Shown here: in pieces, positions 1 to 11,000 of the stretch
How positions within the stretch are numbered: position 1 is the first letter of the stretch
How the letters are laid out: every line of letters starts with the position of its first letter
Assembly: GCA_028583605.1 (NCBI GenBank)
Contig: CM053332.1
Location: 18,269,555-18,333,554, forward strand
Reading direction: 5' to 3'
Source of the DNA: Dastarcus helophoroides
Taxonomy: Eukaryota; Arthropoda; Insecta; Coleoptera; Bothrideridae
DNA: 64,000 bases
The notes under the pieces: generated by a model
Told to the model about the DNA's origin: nothing
What the model saw: only the letters and a program-made list of their open reading frames with translations
Databases searched by the model: none
Position numbers and translations under genes: made by a program

Positions 1-1370
1 GAAGTCTGTTTAACAAACCATTTTTACGAAACTTATATTCGTGGCTCCCTAAACATTTTTCAATAAGTATTCTACCAATTAGTCAAAAACTTATTTTAAA
101 TGTTATTTAGCCTAAAATTCTTAGGCCTTGTGGTTATGTTTTATTTTTAAAAATTTTGTTTTCTACCAAGTTGCTACTAGAGAAAAAAAAGATATATTTT
201 TCTTTTTTATTTTGAATTGTATCTTTGTAACGGTTTTTTAAAAAATTAGTACAGATAACTCTTTTTTTCCTTTTATGTGAAGAATCCAAAAATTAATTAA
301 AAAACTTATAGTTCCCATTTAAAAAACCAAAGTTTTTTTGAATAAAACAAAAACAATAAAGATCATAAAATTTCCATCACCCTGTATATTAAATGTAAAA
401 CCTGATTACGTTATTATAGTCTCCATAATATTTCATGACTTCAACCCAAATTTCATGTTTTTACTGCAAATAATAAAAAAGATACAAAGAGTCAAAATAA
501 CCCTCTTTTCTGTCATTTTTTTTTCGAAAAATTGAAATATCTTTAAAACTATCAAAGATAGCCATAAACATGTATACATAAACTCACCGTAAAATCCAAA
601 TAAAGCATAAAACTTGGGGGTTGCCATCTAAAATAAGAAAGTTGATGTCTACTACTTCCGGTATAACTGGAAGTGGGAGGAAGTTGAAAATATTTTTGAA
701 AGGTAGTTTAGCTTCGATTAGCCCCATCGACAAAATCAGTTTGCCTTTATAATAAGTGATACTCCTTATAAAGGTAACCTCTCAACTAAAAAAACACCCG
801 GTATATCAAAATTCTAAACCTAATCTTGAAATTTTTTGAAATGGGAAATTTAATTCGAAATGTACGAAAAGATCTCCATTTAAAGTGGACAAAGTCGTTT
901 TGGAAAAAGTTTAATTACGAGTTCATGCTTAAAAAAACGACTGAATTCAATAATAAAGATTTCTGAGACTATTAACTTTTGTAGAAATTTTGAATTATTG
1001 AACGAAAAATGGAATATGTTGATTCTTAATAAATTTACATGTTAGAACCCAAAAGTTTTAGTTTTTTAAATTCGAAATTTTGGAAACAAGTTGACATTTA
1101 GGATTGCTATCTAAACCTTAAGAAAAAAGAAAAAAATGTTGGAAAAAAATGGTTTCAAGTCAAAATTTTCGAAAATAAAAAAGAAAAACCATAAATAGGC
1201 AGGACCACTTTGCATTCGGAATTTAGACTGGTTTTCAAAAATCAAATCTATTGAAAAACTAACAACAATCAATATTTTGTCTTGAAGCAAAATTCAGAAA
1301 ACAAACTTTGCTATTTCCTGAAACTTTTAGTGTTTTCTCAAAATCGCCAGGGGATTTTTTAAAATTAAAT
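1..1370. other. AT-rich non-coding stretch
   Basis: No gene is recognisable; the short open frames here are low-complexity. A CACCCTGTATA motif, typical of Tc1/mariner ends, lies near 379. The block at about 812-952 (with a run reading GTGGACAAAGTCGTTTT) recurs diverged near 63155-63290 at the other end of the window, so at least part of it is an interspersed repeat. Confidence 0.6.
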
Positions 1371-1523
<153 letters not shown>

Positions 1524-1865
1524 AAGTCAAAATATTTTTAAAAACATCCTAATTCTGAGCTAATGCTAATGTAAAATTTGCATATCCATGTGCAAATGCA
1601 TATAATCCGGTCTCTAGTTATTAGTAGTCGTAACGTGAAAACTGCCTTTAATAAGGTAATTATCTAGAAACTGTAGCTGTACTAACCACGTTCTTAGAGG
1701 GGACTTGTCGGCGCTTAAATAGAATGACTCGTAGTGTCCATATTCGATTTCTCTAGAAGTCAAATTTTCGGAAAAACTGACTTATGTAAATGGACGAGTC
1801 TATTAATGTCAACCAGTCAGGATATTACCGTGTGGTGGTCGCGCGAAACTACAAGCTCTAAAGAA
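1524..1865. other. Non-coding spacer
   Basis: No gene, RNA or repeat boundary is recognised between the microsatellite and the hAT-like element that follows. Confidence 0.5.
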
Positions 1866-1873
1866 GTTGTTAC

Positions 1874-3606
1874 CAGTGGCGGCTCGTAGCCAAAACTTAT
1901 GGGGGTGCTGCGACAATGTTTAGAGTTTTAAAATTTTTAATATTTCAACTAAAAATTTCGACAATTTTATATTTCTTTGAAAACTTGAATGAAATCTTTT
2001 GATAATGACGCGATTTTTGGAAAGTTGGTTTTTTTTTTCAAATTTCGACTGTATTGCAAAATTTGGACTTTTTCTTTGTAATCTCGACTTTATTTTATTT
2101 TTAAGTATTGACTTTTCTGAAAAACTGTGAGTACTCTTTTAAAAATGTCCGTATTTTCGTAATTATTTAGACTTTCCTGTGTTCTGTTTTTTTGCAATTT
2201 TTTTTGAAAATTAATTATTACATTTTTTTTTAATTTTTACCATATGAAAATTCTTACTTTTTCCTAAAATGTAAATTTGTTCAAAACTGGACTTTTGACT
2301 TGTTAAATTTTCGACTATTTTTTAAACTTCATCTTTGTTTATAATTTTTTTTTGAAAATTTTAATTTTTTTATTGAAAAATTCAATTCCTAATAATTTCG
2401 ACTGGTTTTTATTTAAATGTCAACTATTATTCAGAATTTCGAATATTTTTTAATTTTTTTTTGTTGAAAATTTCGCTACTTCTTAATTTTCCAAATTCTT
2501 TCAAAACTTCGGTTTTTTTGAAAATTTTGACATTTTTTGAAAATTTTTACATTTTATGAAATTGTTGACATTTTTTCAAAATTTTAATTTTTGTGACCAA
2601 AAATTTCAGCGTTTTAAAAAAATGTTTAACTTTGATTAAAAATTTTTGACTAGCACAAATTTAAACTTTTTCCAAAATTTTGATTATTCAATATTTCGAT
2701 TTTTGAAAACCTCGATCTATCTGATAATTTTCACTTGTTTTTAATATTCCGGTTTTAAAAATTCTATTTTTTATTGAAAAGTTAAGTGCAAATTTTCCAA
2801 CTATTTAAAATTTAAACTTTTTTAAAATTTCGAATTATTTCGAAAGTCGACATTTCAAGAAAAATTATTTGTATAAAATGTTTAGAGAAAAACACAAATT
2901 TCATAGGAAAAAAATCAAAATTTCGTAGAGAAAAAGTCGAAATTTGAAAAAAATTGAAATATCTTTACAAAAAAGCCAAAATTTTTTGGTTTTTCTAAAA
3001 TGTTGAAATTTTTATGTAGCTTTCAGGCCTTTTTTCAAACATTTTTTGTCAAAACAGCAAAATAAAATGAACTTTAAATTGTCAAAATGTCGTGAAAAAA
3101 TGATATTTTTAAAGCAAATTAGAGGAACATAAAAAAAAAACCGTAGAAGTTAAAATTTCTAGAGAAAATTCTAAAAATGACTAGAACAACAACTGGAAAT
3201 TTTCTTTTTATAAAATATTTAGGAAAAATTCAAACTTTGCAGAAAAAATGAAAATTTCCTAAAAAAATCGAAATATCTGAAAAATATTCAAAATTTTTAT
3301 ACAAAATGAAATTTGAGGTAAAAATTCGAAGATGCCGTATTAACTTATTATTTAGAGAAATGGTAACTTTTACAAAAATTAGTTTTTGAAAATGTGATTT
3401 TGATCAAAATTAAAAATAAAATAAGTTTTTAAATATCGTTACTTCGTGAAAGAAACCTAAAATTCCTATAAAAAGAAATCAGAGAAAATTTAAAATTTCT
3501 ACAAAAAATTGTGTAATGAAAAGTGTTCAGAAAATTTTGAGAAAAAGATTGTAAACGAAATTGGGGGTGCTGCAGTTCCACAGTGCCTATACACCAGCCG
3601 CCACTG
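1874..3606. mobile_element. hAT-like non-autonomous element, copy 1
   Basis: The ends are an 11-bp inverted repeat, CAGTGGCGGCT on the left and its complement AGCCGCCACTG on the right. Flanks 1866-1873 (GTTGTTAC) and 3607-3614 (GTTTTTAC) are an 8-bp target duplication with one mismatch; CAG ends plus 8-bp TSDs fit the hAT superfamily. Just inside both ends a GGGGGTGCTGC motif occurs in the same orientation, so the subterminal repeats are direct. The interior has no coding potential: it is degenerate TTTTGAAAATTTCGAC-like DNA, T-rich to about 2860 and A-rich afterwards, so it could fold back. Copy 3 at 38474-42878 is the same family in opposite orientation. Confidence 0.85.
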
Positions 3607-3614
3607 GTTTTTAC

Positions 3615-4276
3615 ATCAACAAAAATAGTAATGATTATTTCCTATCGTTAATCATATCTTTCTAATTTCGTTAAGTTGATATTTCGAGGAATAGGTACGA
3701 GGTCTACTAAAACAAATGTACGAAAATAGAAGTTTATATTTGAACGATACTTTTTGCCACTGGTAAGCATTCTGCTTTTCTAACAAAGTTAAGTTATAAA
3801 AAAAATACTGTCGACATTTTTGAGAACTCGATATTTTTATAATTTCGATATATCGAAGGAATGAAAATCAACTAAAGTAAATTAAAATTTATTGTTTCTT
3901 ATTTTAAAAATACACAGTAAGATTTAAAGTTTCTCAAATTAAATTAAATACAAAGTTAACACTCTACATTTTCTGAATATCTGTCAACCAAAAGTAAAAT
4001 AAGCTAGTTAATTTAATCTAGAACGGAAATAATTGACAATATCTAAATTTACAGACAACGCCAATAAAATCGACAGAGCACTGAGTTTATTTCTGGATAT
4101 TAATGTTTAAACTCTTTACGTTTTATTTGTCGTCAGCACTTACAGCGTTTTAACTGCCCGATTTGATTGTGAAATTGATCGGACACTTAGAAGCAAATTA
4201 TGTTAATTAACATATATAATTCTTTTCAAAGCTAAATAAAAATCCTTTGGATACCAAAGTAGTTGGTACAACCAAC
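3615..4276. other. Non-coding spacer
   Basis: AT-rich sequence between two mobile elements; no gene or repeat family is recognised. Confidence 0.5.
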
Positions 4277-4284
4277 ATGTACAC

Positions 4285-4794
4285 TAGGGTGGGCCGAAAA
4301 TCCGCCTTTTTAGAATTTCGTTTAGTAATAGCAAATATATTGTTTATTATGTTGTAAAAAAATTTTATGTGAAGGGAAAAAATTTTTGGTCAACATCTCA
4401 GGCTCGCCCATTGCAATCAAAGATACAAATGCAAAAAAAATTTTTTCATCAACTTATTTTGATCGGAAATTTTATGCTCTACAAAAAAGTTCCTTACACA
4501 AAATTACGTAGGACTCATAGATTCAGAAATAATCCCGATTTTGGTATAAAAATAGTAGATTTTTGCCATTAAAATAATTTTGTTAGTTTGAAATCTAATT
4601 AAAAGTTCCCCATTCGACAGGAAATTAAATTTTCTATCAAAAAGTTTCTTTGTACAATTTTTTACGAGTGATAATTATTGAAATAATTCCGATTTTCGTT
4701 CAAAAAGTGGCATTTTCGACAGTAAATGAATTATATCTTGGTATAAAATGATCAATAAATCAATTATTTGGTACAAAATTTAATTTTCTACAAA
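4285..4794 (+). repeat. Left long terminal inverted repeat
   Basis: Matches 6406-6914 in reverse complement over about 510 bp with scattered substitutions and small indels. The match includes a shared TGGTCAACATCT stretch and, near the inner edge, a TTTAATTTTCTACAAA stretch. Confidence 0.85.
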
Positions 4795-5030
4795 AAAGGT
4801 TCCTATATCGAATCAGCTACCTGTGATTTTTATCCGAAAATTACAATTATTAGAAAAAGTATCAGTTTTCTCAATATAGTCAAATGCATTATATTTTTCT
4901 ATCGAAATTAGTAAGAGAACTCAACAATTCAGGATAGGAAGTAGTAAGAAAGTGAATTCAAAAGAAATAATGAGTGGAAGGTTATGATTAATACATTGAT
5001 TTTTACTTTTAATTCATATTTTTACAGAAT

Positions 5031-6403
5031 TTAAACATTAAATTGATTTTTACTGTCGAACGTTGGATTTTTTCGACGAGATTCTAAAGTCGAACAAATA
5101 GCTTCATCTTTACTTTCATAACCACAAACTCTATTTGAAACTTCTGTCACAAGCTTAACCGTACGTTCTACGGCTTGTGTATGACAAGGAAAATTTTGAA
5201 ATTCCCATATACTTCTCGGACAAACATTATTATTTGCTAAAATTTCTCTCAATTCTTCGGTAGATACATTAGTTAGAACAGGAGGAGATGTTACAGTACA
5301 GTGATTCCAAACATTTTGGTATAATCTTTGGCATTGATCTGAAGAGCTGGTAACTTGAAATAACGAATAAAATGTTTTTTTGCTGATTCTGAATTTTCTC
5401 TTGCCTTAATAACAGTTTTTAAAGCAAATTCACGAACATTTGAGTTATCATCAACTAACATCGCAAGAAGTAAATTTTCCGGAAATGCAAAAAAGGCATT
5501 TTGTGAGAGACAATCAGTAATAATTTTTTTTTCAGCTTTAGGCTTATAACGAGATCTCTTGAGCAATTCAAAAAAATGTTTTGGACCTTGATCGATTGTA
5601 CTATTTAATTTGATCAAAAACCAAACAGGTACATAAACTTTAAGAATATAGACAACTAATTTTTTCAATTTTGGGTCAGATTTTTCAGTAGAAATAAACG
5701 ATCTCAAAATTCTACTTGCAGTTGTTAACCACCTGGCGTGACATAGAAGATCAGGGTTTTTATTTTGTAAGTCATCTGAACATTTAACTGTTTTAATGGC
5801 TGTAGTAATTGCTAATAAATATTTTTGATCGTTACTCAAATCAGAAATTGAAACAGACGGCAAATCACAATCCACGATGTTATATTTAACAATGGGACGT
5901 TTCTCACACGCTAAAATATTCTTTCCAATAGATCCTTTATAACAGTTAGGCCCAGATGTTGTGCCATCGAGAAATTGAAAAAAATGTTTCAACGGTAACT
6001 CATTCAAGTGTAATAAACAAACTACCCACTGGAGAGGCCGATCAAATTTTTCCTCAAGACGTCGAATTATTCCACCCTTCCACCCTGTGTTCACAGGACA
6101 TCCATCGCAACCGATTACATTAATATTTTCCTTAGACTGCGGATAGTTTTTTAGCAGAAAGTCAAAAATACACTTAGCAATATCATCGGATTGTCCAGAA
6201 GTGGGAGTAACGTGTCCGATATAATTCGAGTTTGGTTCGCTGATAAGAGAAATATGCTCTTCTAATAATTGACGAAAATATTTAGAACCTTTTTTCACTA
6301 GAACAGCAGTGACATCTTTCCTACCATCCAAATAAACACTTTCAAATCCAGTATTATTTTCTGCAAGTTTTAAAGCTTTTTGAATTTTGGATTTTTCTCT
6401 CAT
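5031..6403 (-). pseudogene. Transposase-like protein of unnamed family, frameshifted
   Basis: The main frame (5291-6403) gives 370 residues from the Met at 6403. A second frame (5031-5284) continues the protein for about 85 residues after a shift near 5300-5310, where the first frame stops just after KMFGITVL. Recognisable blocks are an acidic YLDGRKDVTAVL near residues 24-35, a central GCDGCPVNTGWKGG near 98-111, an LLHLNELPLKHFF block, and HARWLTTASRI near 220-230. The order of Asp, Asp and a late Arg-Trp block, with 8-bp TSDs, suggests an RNase H-fold transposase with distant hAT/P-like layout; that is inference. Similar unnamed ORFs recur in invertebrate genomes as far as I recall. It is the only gene of the element. 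The N-terminus seems short, with no zinc-finger or HTH domain visible. Confidence 0.7.
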
Positions 6404-6405
6404 GA

Positions 6406-6914
6406 TTTGTAGAAAATTAAATTTTGTACCAAATAATTAATTTATTGATCATTTTATACCAAGATATAATTCATTTACTGTCGAAAATGCCACTTTTTGA
6501 ACGAAAATCGAAATTATTTCAATAATTATCACTCGTAAAAAATTGTACAAAGAAACTCTTTGATAGAAAATTTAATTTCCTGTCGAATGGAGAACTGTTA
6601 ATTAGATTTCAAACTAACAAAATTATTTTAATGGCGAAAATCTAGTATTTTGATACCAAAATCGGGATTATCTCTGAATCTATGAGTCCTACGTGATTTT
6701 GTGTAAGGAACTTTTTAGTAGAGCATAAAATTTCCGATTAAAATAAGTTGATGAAAAAATTTTTTTAGCATTTTTATCTTTGACTGCAATGGGCGAGCCT
6801 AAGATGTTGACCAAAAATTTTTCCCTTCACATAAAATTTTTTTACAACATAATAAACAATATTTTTGCTATTACTAAACGAAATTCTAAAAAGGCGGATT
6901 TTCGGCCCACCCTA
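6406..6914 (-). repeat. Right long terminal inverted repeat
   Basis: Reverse complement of 4285-4794. Its inner edge touches the start codon of the transposase-like gene, so 5' UTR and promoter functions would lie inside this arm. Confidence 0.85.
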
Positions 6915-6922
6915 ATGTACAC

Positions 6923-7147
6923 CCTACGAATTACTTTGTAGCTTAAAATTGAAACTTTAAATTTTTCCCCAAGTAACTTTAGTTTGATAATAATTTCTAA
7001 ATTGAAAAAATTTAAACATCCTGTAAACTCCCTTATTGTCTTCGAATCAATAATTGTTACATTACAAAGTCCCGAGGAAGTGTCATTACTTTCTTTTGTA
7101 CGTTAGCCCAAGTAAACTTTTAAGTATTATATGTTTCTTCAAAAATT
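6923..7147. other. Non-coding spacer
   Basis: Ordinary AT-rich DNA; nothing recognised. Confidence 0.5.
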
Positions 7148-7529
7148 CAGAAAATATAATATATATCGTAGTTGATGATGTAGGAATGCTGAAACCCATT
7201 AACGTTTTCCGCTGATAAAAAAGACCACATATCGCAAAATATAAAAAATACGAGGGTAAATCAAATATGAACCAGAATTTCTATCATGTCGTCGGGAGTG
7301 TGCGCATACTCATAGACGTTTCTTGAAATGTTCAGAAAATATAATACATATCGTAGTTGATGATGTAGGAATGCTGAAACCCATTGACGTTTTCAGTTGA
7401 CAAAAAAGGCCACATATCACAAAATATAGAAACTACGAGGGTAAATCAAACATGAATCATAATTTCTATCATGTCGCCATGAGGGCGTTGGGAGTGTGCG
7501 CATACTCCTAGAAGTTTCTTGAAATGTTC
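7148..7529 (+). repeat. Tandem units containing a mariner 5' end
   Basis: Two units (185 and 196 bp) and the start of a third. Each contains ATCGTAGTTGATGATG, then TACGAGGGTAAATC (the outer end of the mariner at 12935-14015), then about 100 bp of mariner 5' leader. The second unit has an 11-bp GCCATGAGGGC segment missing from the first. The third unit is interrupted at about 7530 by a LINE and resumes at about 10645, so the array predates the LINE. Confidence 0.8.
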
Positions 7530-8400
7530 AGAAAACCACCAACGGAAAGGCTTTAAACTAAATCCCCCCGATTACGAAATAATTTCCCTCCACACCTACT
7601 ATCAAAATGTGAGAGGTTTACGATCCAAAATTCTTTTGTTTTATAACAATTTATTATTATGTAATTATGAAATAGTTGCATTAACTGAAACGTGGCTTAA
7701 CTCAGATATACAATGCTATGCGTTGTTTCCTAATAATTTCACAGTGTTTCGTAAGGACAGGGAGTATAGTTTTCTCAATGTGGCTAGAGGAGGTGGTGTC
7801 CTTCTTGCAATTTCTGATAAATTTCAAACCTCTGAACTTAATTTTAATCATATAACTGAAGCAATTCCTTTAGTTGATATTTGTGGAGTCAAAGTTACTT
7901 TGCACTCTAATGTAGTGATCTTTGTCTTGGTTGTTTATATACCTCCAACCTGTAGAGTTGCTGAGTACGAGCTATTTTTTGAATTACTTGAACACTCTAA
8001 TTTTGAGTTTAAGTGTGACAAACTAATGATTATTGGTGATTTCAATATTAGAAACTTTAATAACCCAAATGACAACTACTTTATGGCAATCAAGAATTTC
8101 ATGCAAATTCAGGACCTTCATCAATGCAATAATGTATTAAATTCCTCCGACAGGCTGTTGGACTTATTATTATCAAGTTTTAATTGTCATGTTTTGAAAT
8201 CCACATTTCCTTTAGTTCCTGAAGATGCATATCATCCTGCGTTTATGTTACTCTATCTTGTCAACGGTTTATTAATTTTGATGTTAATCATCAAGGCTAT
8301 CAAGCCCAATCATTTAATTTTAAAAAAGCGAACTACCTACTGCTATATGATTTATTATCTAATATTGACTGGAGTATACTGGAAACATTTAATGATCTGA
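7519..8400 (+). pseudogene. LINE ORF2 endonuclease domain
   Basis: An apurinic-like (EEP family) endonuclease that would nick target DNA for target-primed reverse transcription. Visible motifs in order are QNVRGLRSK, LTETWL, RGGGVLLAI, VVYIPP and MIIGDFN (near 8029-8049), then a late YHPAF in place of the usual S-D-H block. The open frame begins at a TTG in flanking repeat sequence, so its first residues are not native. The real LINE frame is lost near 8260-8310 and continues in another frame (DLNIACSTFYEILTNTFESA) across the gap to 8563. Confidence 0.8.
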
Positions 8401-8562
8401 ACATTGCTTGCTCTACCTTCTACGAAATCCTGACGAATACATTCGAATCTGCTATTCCGAGATATACACAGAAATCAAATTGTCGTACATGCTATCCACC
8501 ATGGTTCGACTCCCATTTAATAAAGTTAATAAAATTTAAAGGCAGTTTGCACAAAAATTATA

Positions 8563-10017
8563 ATGCGTACTCGCAATTCCAATGTATATAAGAACTTTAA
8601 ATATTATAGAGCATTATGCAAAAAAATAGCTGACCAATCTTACAAAGAATATCTCTTGAACGTCCAGAATAGCATTTTCAATGATCCTAAAAAGTTTTGG
8701 TCTTTTATTCAAATAAAGAAAGGGAGAAGAAGAATTCCTGATGTTATGTCTTATGGTACTGCACAATTGTCCACTCCTCAAGAGATTGTGGATAGGTTTG
8801 CAACTTTTTTTAAAAGTGTATACATAACACCCAGTAACACTCATAATTCAGATAATACGGCTACCAAATATTTCTCTCATTTTCCTGATACAGTCTCTAT
8901 TTTGAATATAACTGAAGCTGAAATATTAGAGGCACTAAAACGGTCAAAGGATAAGTTTACTTCTGGACCAGATGACATTCCCAGCTTTCTGCTGAAAGAT
9001 TGTGCTAACGTGTTTTCTAAACCGCTCACTATTCTATTTAATTTGTCTCTAAAAACATCTGAATGTCCGTCGCTGTGGAAACAGGCATGTATTATTCCAG
9101 TGTTTAAAAAGGGTACTACAACGCAAATAAGCAACTACACACCAATTTCGCTACTTTGTAACTTTGCAAAGATATTTGAGTCAATTTTATACAAGCACAT
9201 ACATGCATCAATAAAAAATTTTATATCTGAGAATCAGCATGGTTTCGTTGAGAAACGATCTACTGTAACAAATTTAGCTTCTTTCTCTCAGTATGTGGCT
9301 GAAATCATTGACCGTCATGGACAAGTTGATTGTGTATACACAGACTTTCAAAAAGCCTTTGATCAAATTGATCATTTTATTCTCTTGCAAAAATTGCAAC
9401 TTTATGGATTTTCAGACCGGCTGATACACTTTTTTATGTCATACCTAACAAATAGGGAGCAATTTGTCAAATATCGAAATTTTAAATCTAACACGTTCAG
9501 CCCAACATCGGGAGTTCCACAAGGCCCAAATCTCGGTCCTTTGATCTTTATTTTATTCATCAATGATATTGTTTCTGTTATAAAATCATCCAAACTACTT
9601 TTTGCAGATGACTTAAAATTCTTTAGTTCCGTATCTTCTAATGAGGACTGTGTATTAATTCAAAAAGACATTGATGCTGTTGTTAAGTGGTGCAATGATA
9701 ATCGGCTTTCTTTAAATATATCTAAATGTAATGTTGTTTCCTACTCAAGAAAAATCAATATAATCAAGCATGAGTATGAAATTAATAGTGTCATTTTAAG
9801 CAGATGTGAATCCATAAGGGATCTAGGAGTTATTATGGATAGTAGTTTTAACTTTGCTTTGCACATTACTGAGGCACTTTCATCAGCATATAAAACATAT
9901 GGCTTTCTGTGTAGAAATTGTAAGGATTTTAAAAACAAGAAATCTTTAGCATTATTATTTCAGTCGTTAGTACTAACACGTCTTGAATATGGCTCCCTTA
10001 TCTGGTTTCCAATATAA
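8563..10017 (+). pseudogene. LINE ORF2 reverse transcriptase domain
   Basis: Reverse transcriptase of the same LINE, 484 codons. Blocks seen are PDDIPSFLLKDC, YTPISLLCNFAKIFE (usually YRPISLL), QHGFVEKRSTVTNL, YTDFQKAFDQIDH, TSGVPQGPNLGPLIFILFIN, the catalytic FADDLKFF at 9601-9624, and a thumb-like LGVIMDSSFNF region. It enters by frameshift near 8580 from the preceding frame and ends at an in-frame TAA (10015-10017), after which the same frame continues. Both catalytic Asp residues are kept, so inactivation looks recent. Confidence 0.85.
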
Positions 10018-10443
10018 AATACTCATATCACAGCGTTAGAGTCAATTCAAAGGCGTTTCCTCAAATTCTTGTGTTTCATTCAAGATGGTGTCTACCCAGC
10101 TAGAGGCTGTGACCATAACGTTCTTTTAAATCGCTTCAATTTTATCAGTCTACAAACCCGAAGAATAACACATGGAATTAATTTCTTATACGGACTCCTC
10201 AATAATTGTATAGATTGTCCAGACTTACTTTCCAAGATTAACTTTTTGGTGCCAAGACAGAGTGCAAGATCAAAACAAATGTTCTATTGTGAGAATAGTC
10301 GTACTAACGCTATGGGCAGGTCTCCGATAGTGATTCTCACAAAATATGCTAATGGTATTGCGGACAGTTTTGATTTCTATTCAGACAGTCGGGCCAAATT
10401 AAGAAAAACTATCGAAGAGACATTTAGCCACATTTCCTTATAA
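10018..10443 (+). pseudogene. LINE ORF2 C-terminal segment
   Basis: Continues the reverse transcriptase frame after the single TAA, starting NTHITALESIQRRFLKFL, and ends with KTIEETFSHISL and a TAA at 10441-10443. This is the usual C-terminal tail after the RT domain in Jockey-type elements; no zinc knuckle is evident. Confidence 0.8.
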
Positions 10444-10612
10444 TTAATTTACTATATTTATCTAATAATTGGTGTTTTCTCCGGGTAATTATTTTGTATA
10501 ATTGATAATTATTTATTTTTTCTTATGACCAAGTGCATCTACTCCCATCAATTTTTATTTTGTATTTTATTTCTGTAATTGGGGTATAAACCCTGTTGAA
10601 ATATAATAAACT

Positions 10613-11000
10613 ATTATATAATAGAAATATAATAAACTATTAAAAAATATAATACATATCGTAGGTGATGATGTGGGAATGCTGAAACCCATTGACGTTT
10701 TCCGCTGACAAAAAAGGCCACATATCGCAAAAGAGAAAAAATACGAGAGTAAATCAAATATGAACTAGAATTTCCATCATGTTGCCATGAGGGCGTCGGG
10801 AGTGTACGCATACTCATAAACATGTTAGGTGGGGATATCACCTGACTTCCTGCGCTCAAGCGAAATCCGTTCTCGCCGTTCGTCAGTTGTAAATACAATG
10901 AGTAAGCAAGAGGTTCATCCGCACATTGCGCAACGCATTATTATTAAGTTTCTTGCCGTTGAAGGTGTAAAGCCCGCCGAAATTCTTCGTAGACTAAACA
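10613..11000 (+). repeat. 388-bp direct repeat, left copy
   Basis: Contains the LINE tail, the ATCGTAG unit and the mariner 5' end through codons for the transposase N-terminus. It is repeated almost exactly at 12808-13195, on the other side of the DD41D element. The right copy continues into mariner coding sequence; the left stops at AGACTAAA and joins DD41D-side sequence. Confidence 0.85.
10898..11000 (+). pseudogene. mariner transposase N-terminus fragment
   Basis: Starts MSKQEVHPHIAQRIIIKFLA, the first helix-turn-helix of a mariner-type transposase, and is cut after ILRRLNK where unrelated sequence begins. It duplicates the start of the copy at 13089. Confidence 0.8.

Larger units (their letters stand above)
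4285..6914. mobile_element. TAGGGTG-ended DNA element with long inverted repeats
   Basis: A 2630-bp element bounded by TAGGGTGGGCC and its complement and flanked by a perfect 8-bp duplication, ATGTACAC (4277-4284 and 6915-6922). The inverted repeats run about 510 bp each (4285-4794 and 6406-6914). Between them is a single leftward transposase-like gene whose first Met is only a few bases inside the right repeat, so its promoter must lie in the repeat. The foldback element at 30780-34179 has matching ends and the same TSD length. 8-bp TSDs occur in hAT and P superfamilies, but TAGGGTG ends are not typical of either, so the superfamily is left open. Confidence 0.88.
7530..10644 (+). mobile_element. 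Non-LTR retrotransposon (Jockey/CR1-like), 5'-truncated
   Basis: Contains the endonuclease, reverse transcriptase and C-terminal segments of a LINE ORF2 in order, followed by a ~200-bp 3' UTR and an A/T-rich tail of repeated AATATAATAAACTATTA-like units. There is no ORF1; the insertion starts just upstream of the endonuclease, as in 5' truncation. It sits in the third mariner-end tandem unit: the flank ends TTCAGAAAA at 7526-7534 and resumes AAAATATAATACATATCG near 10643. Damage is light (about two frameshifts and one stop), so the insertion seems fairly young. Confidence 0.85.

Noticed and set aside
4369..4572. 67-codon open frame near the start of the TAGGGTG element
   Set aside because: It lies wholly in the terminal inverted repeat and is not kept in the matching right arm.
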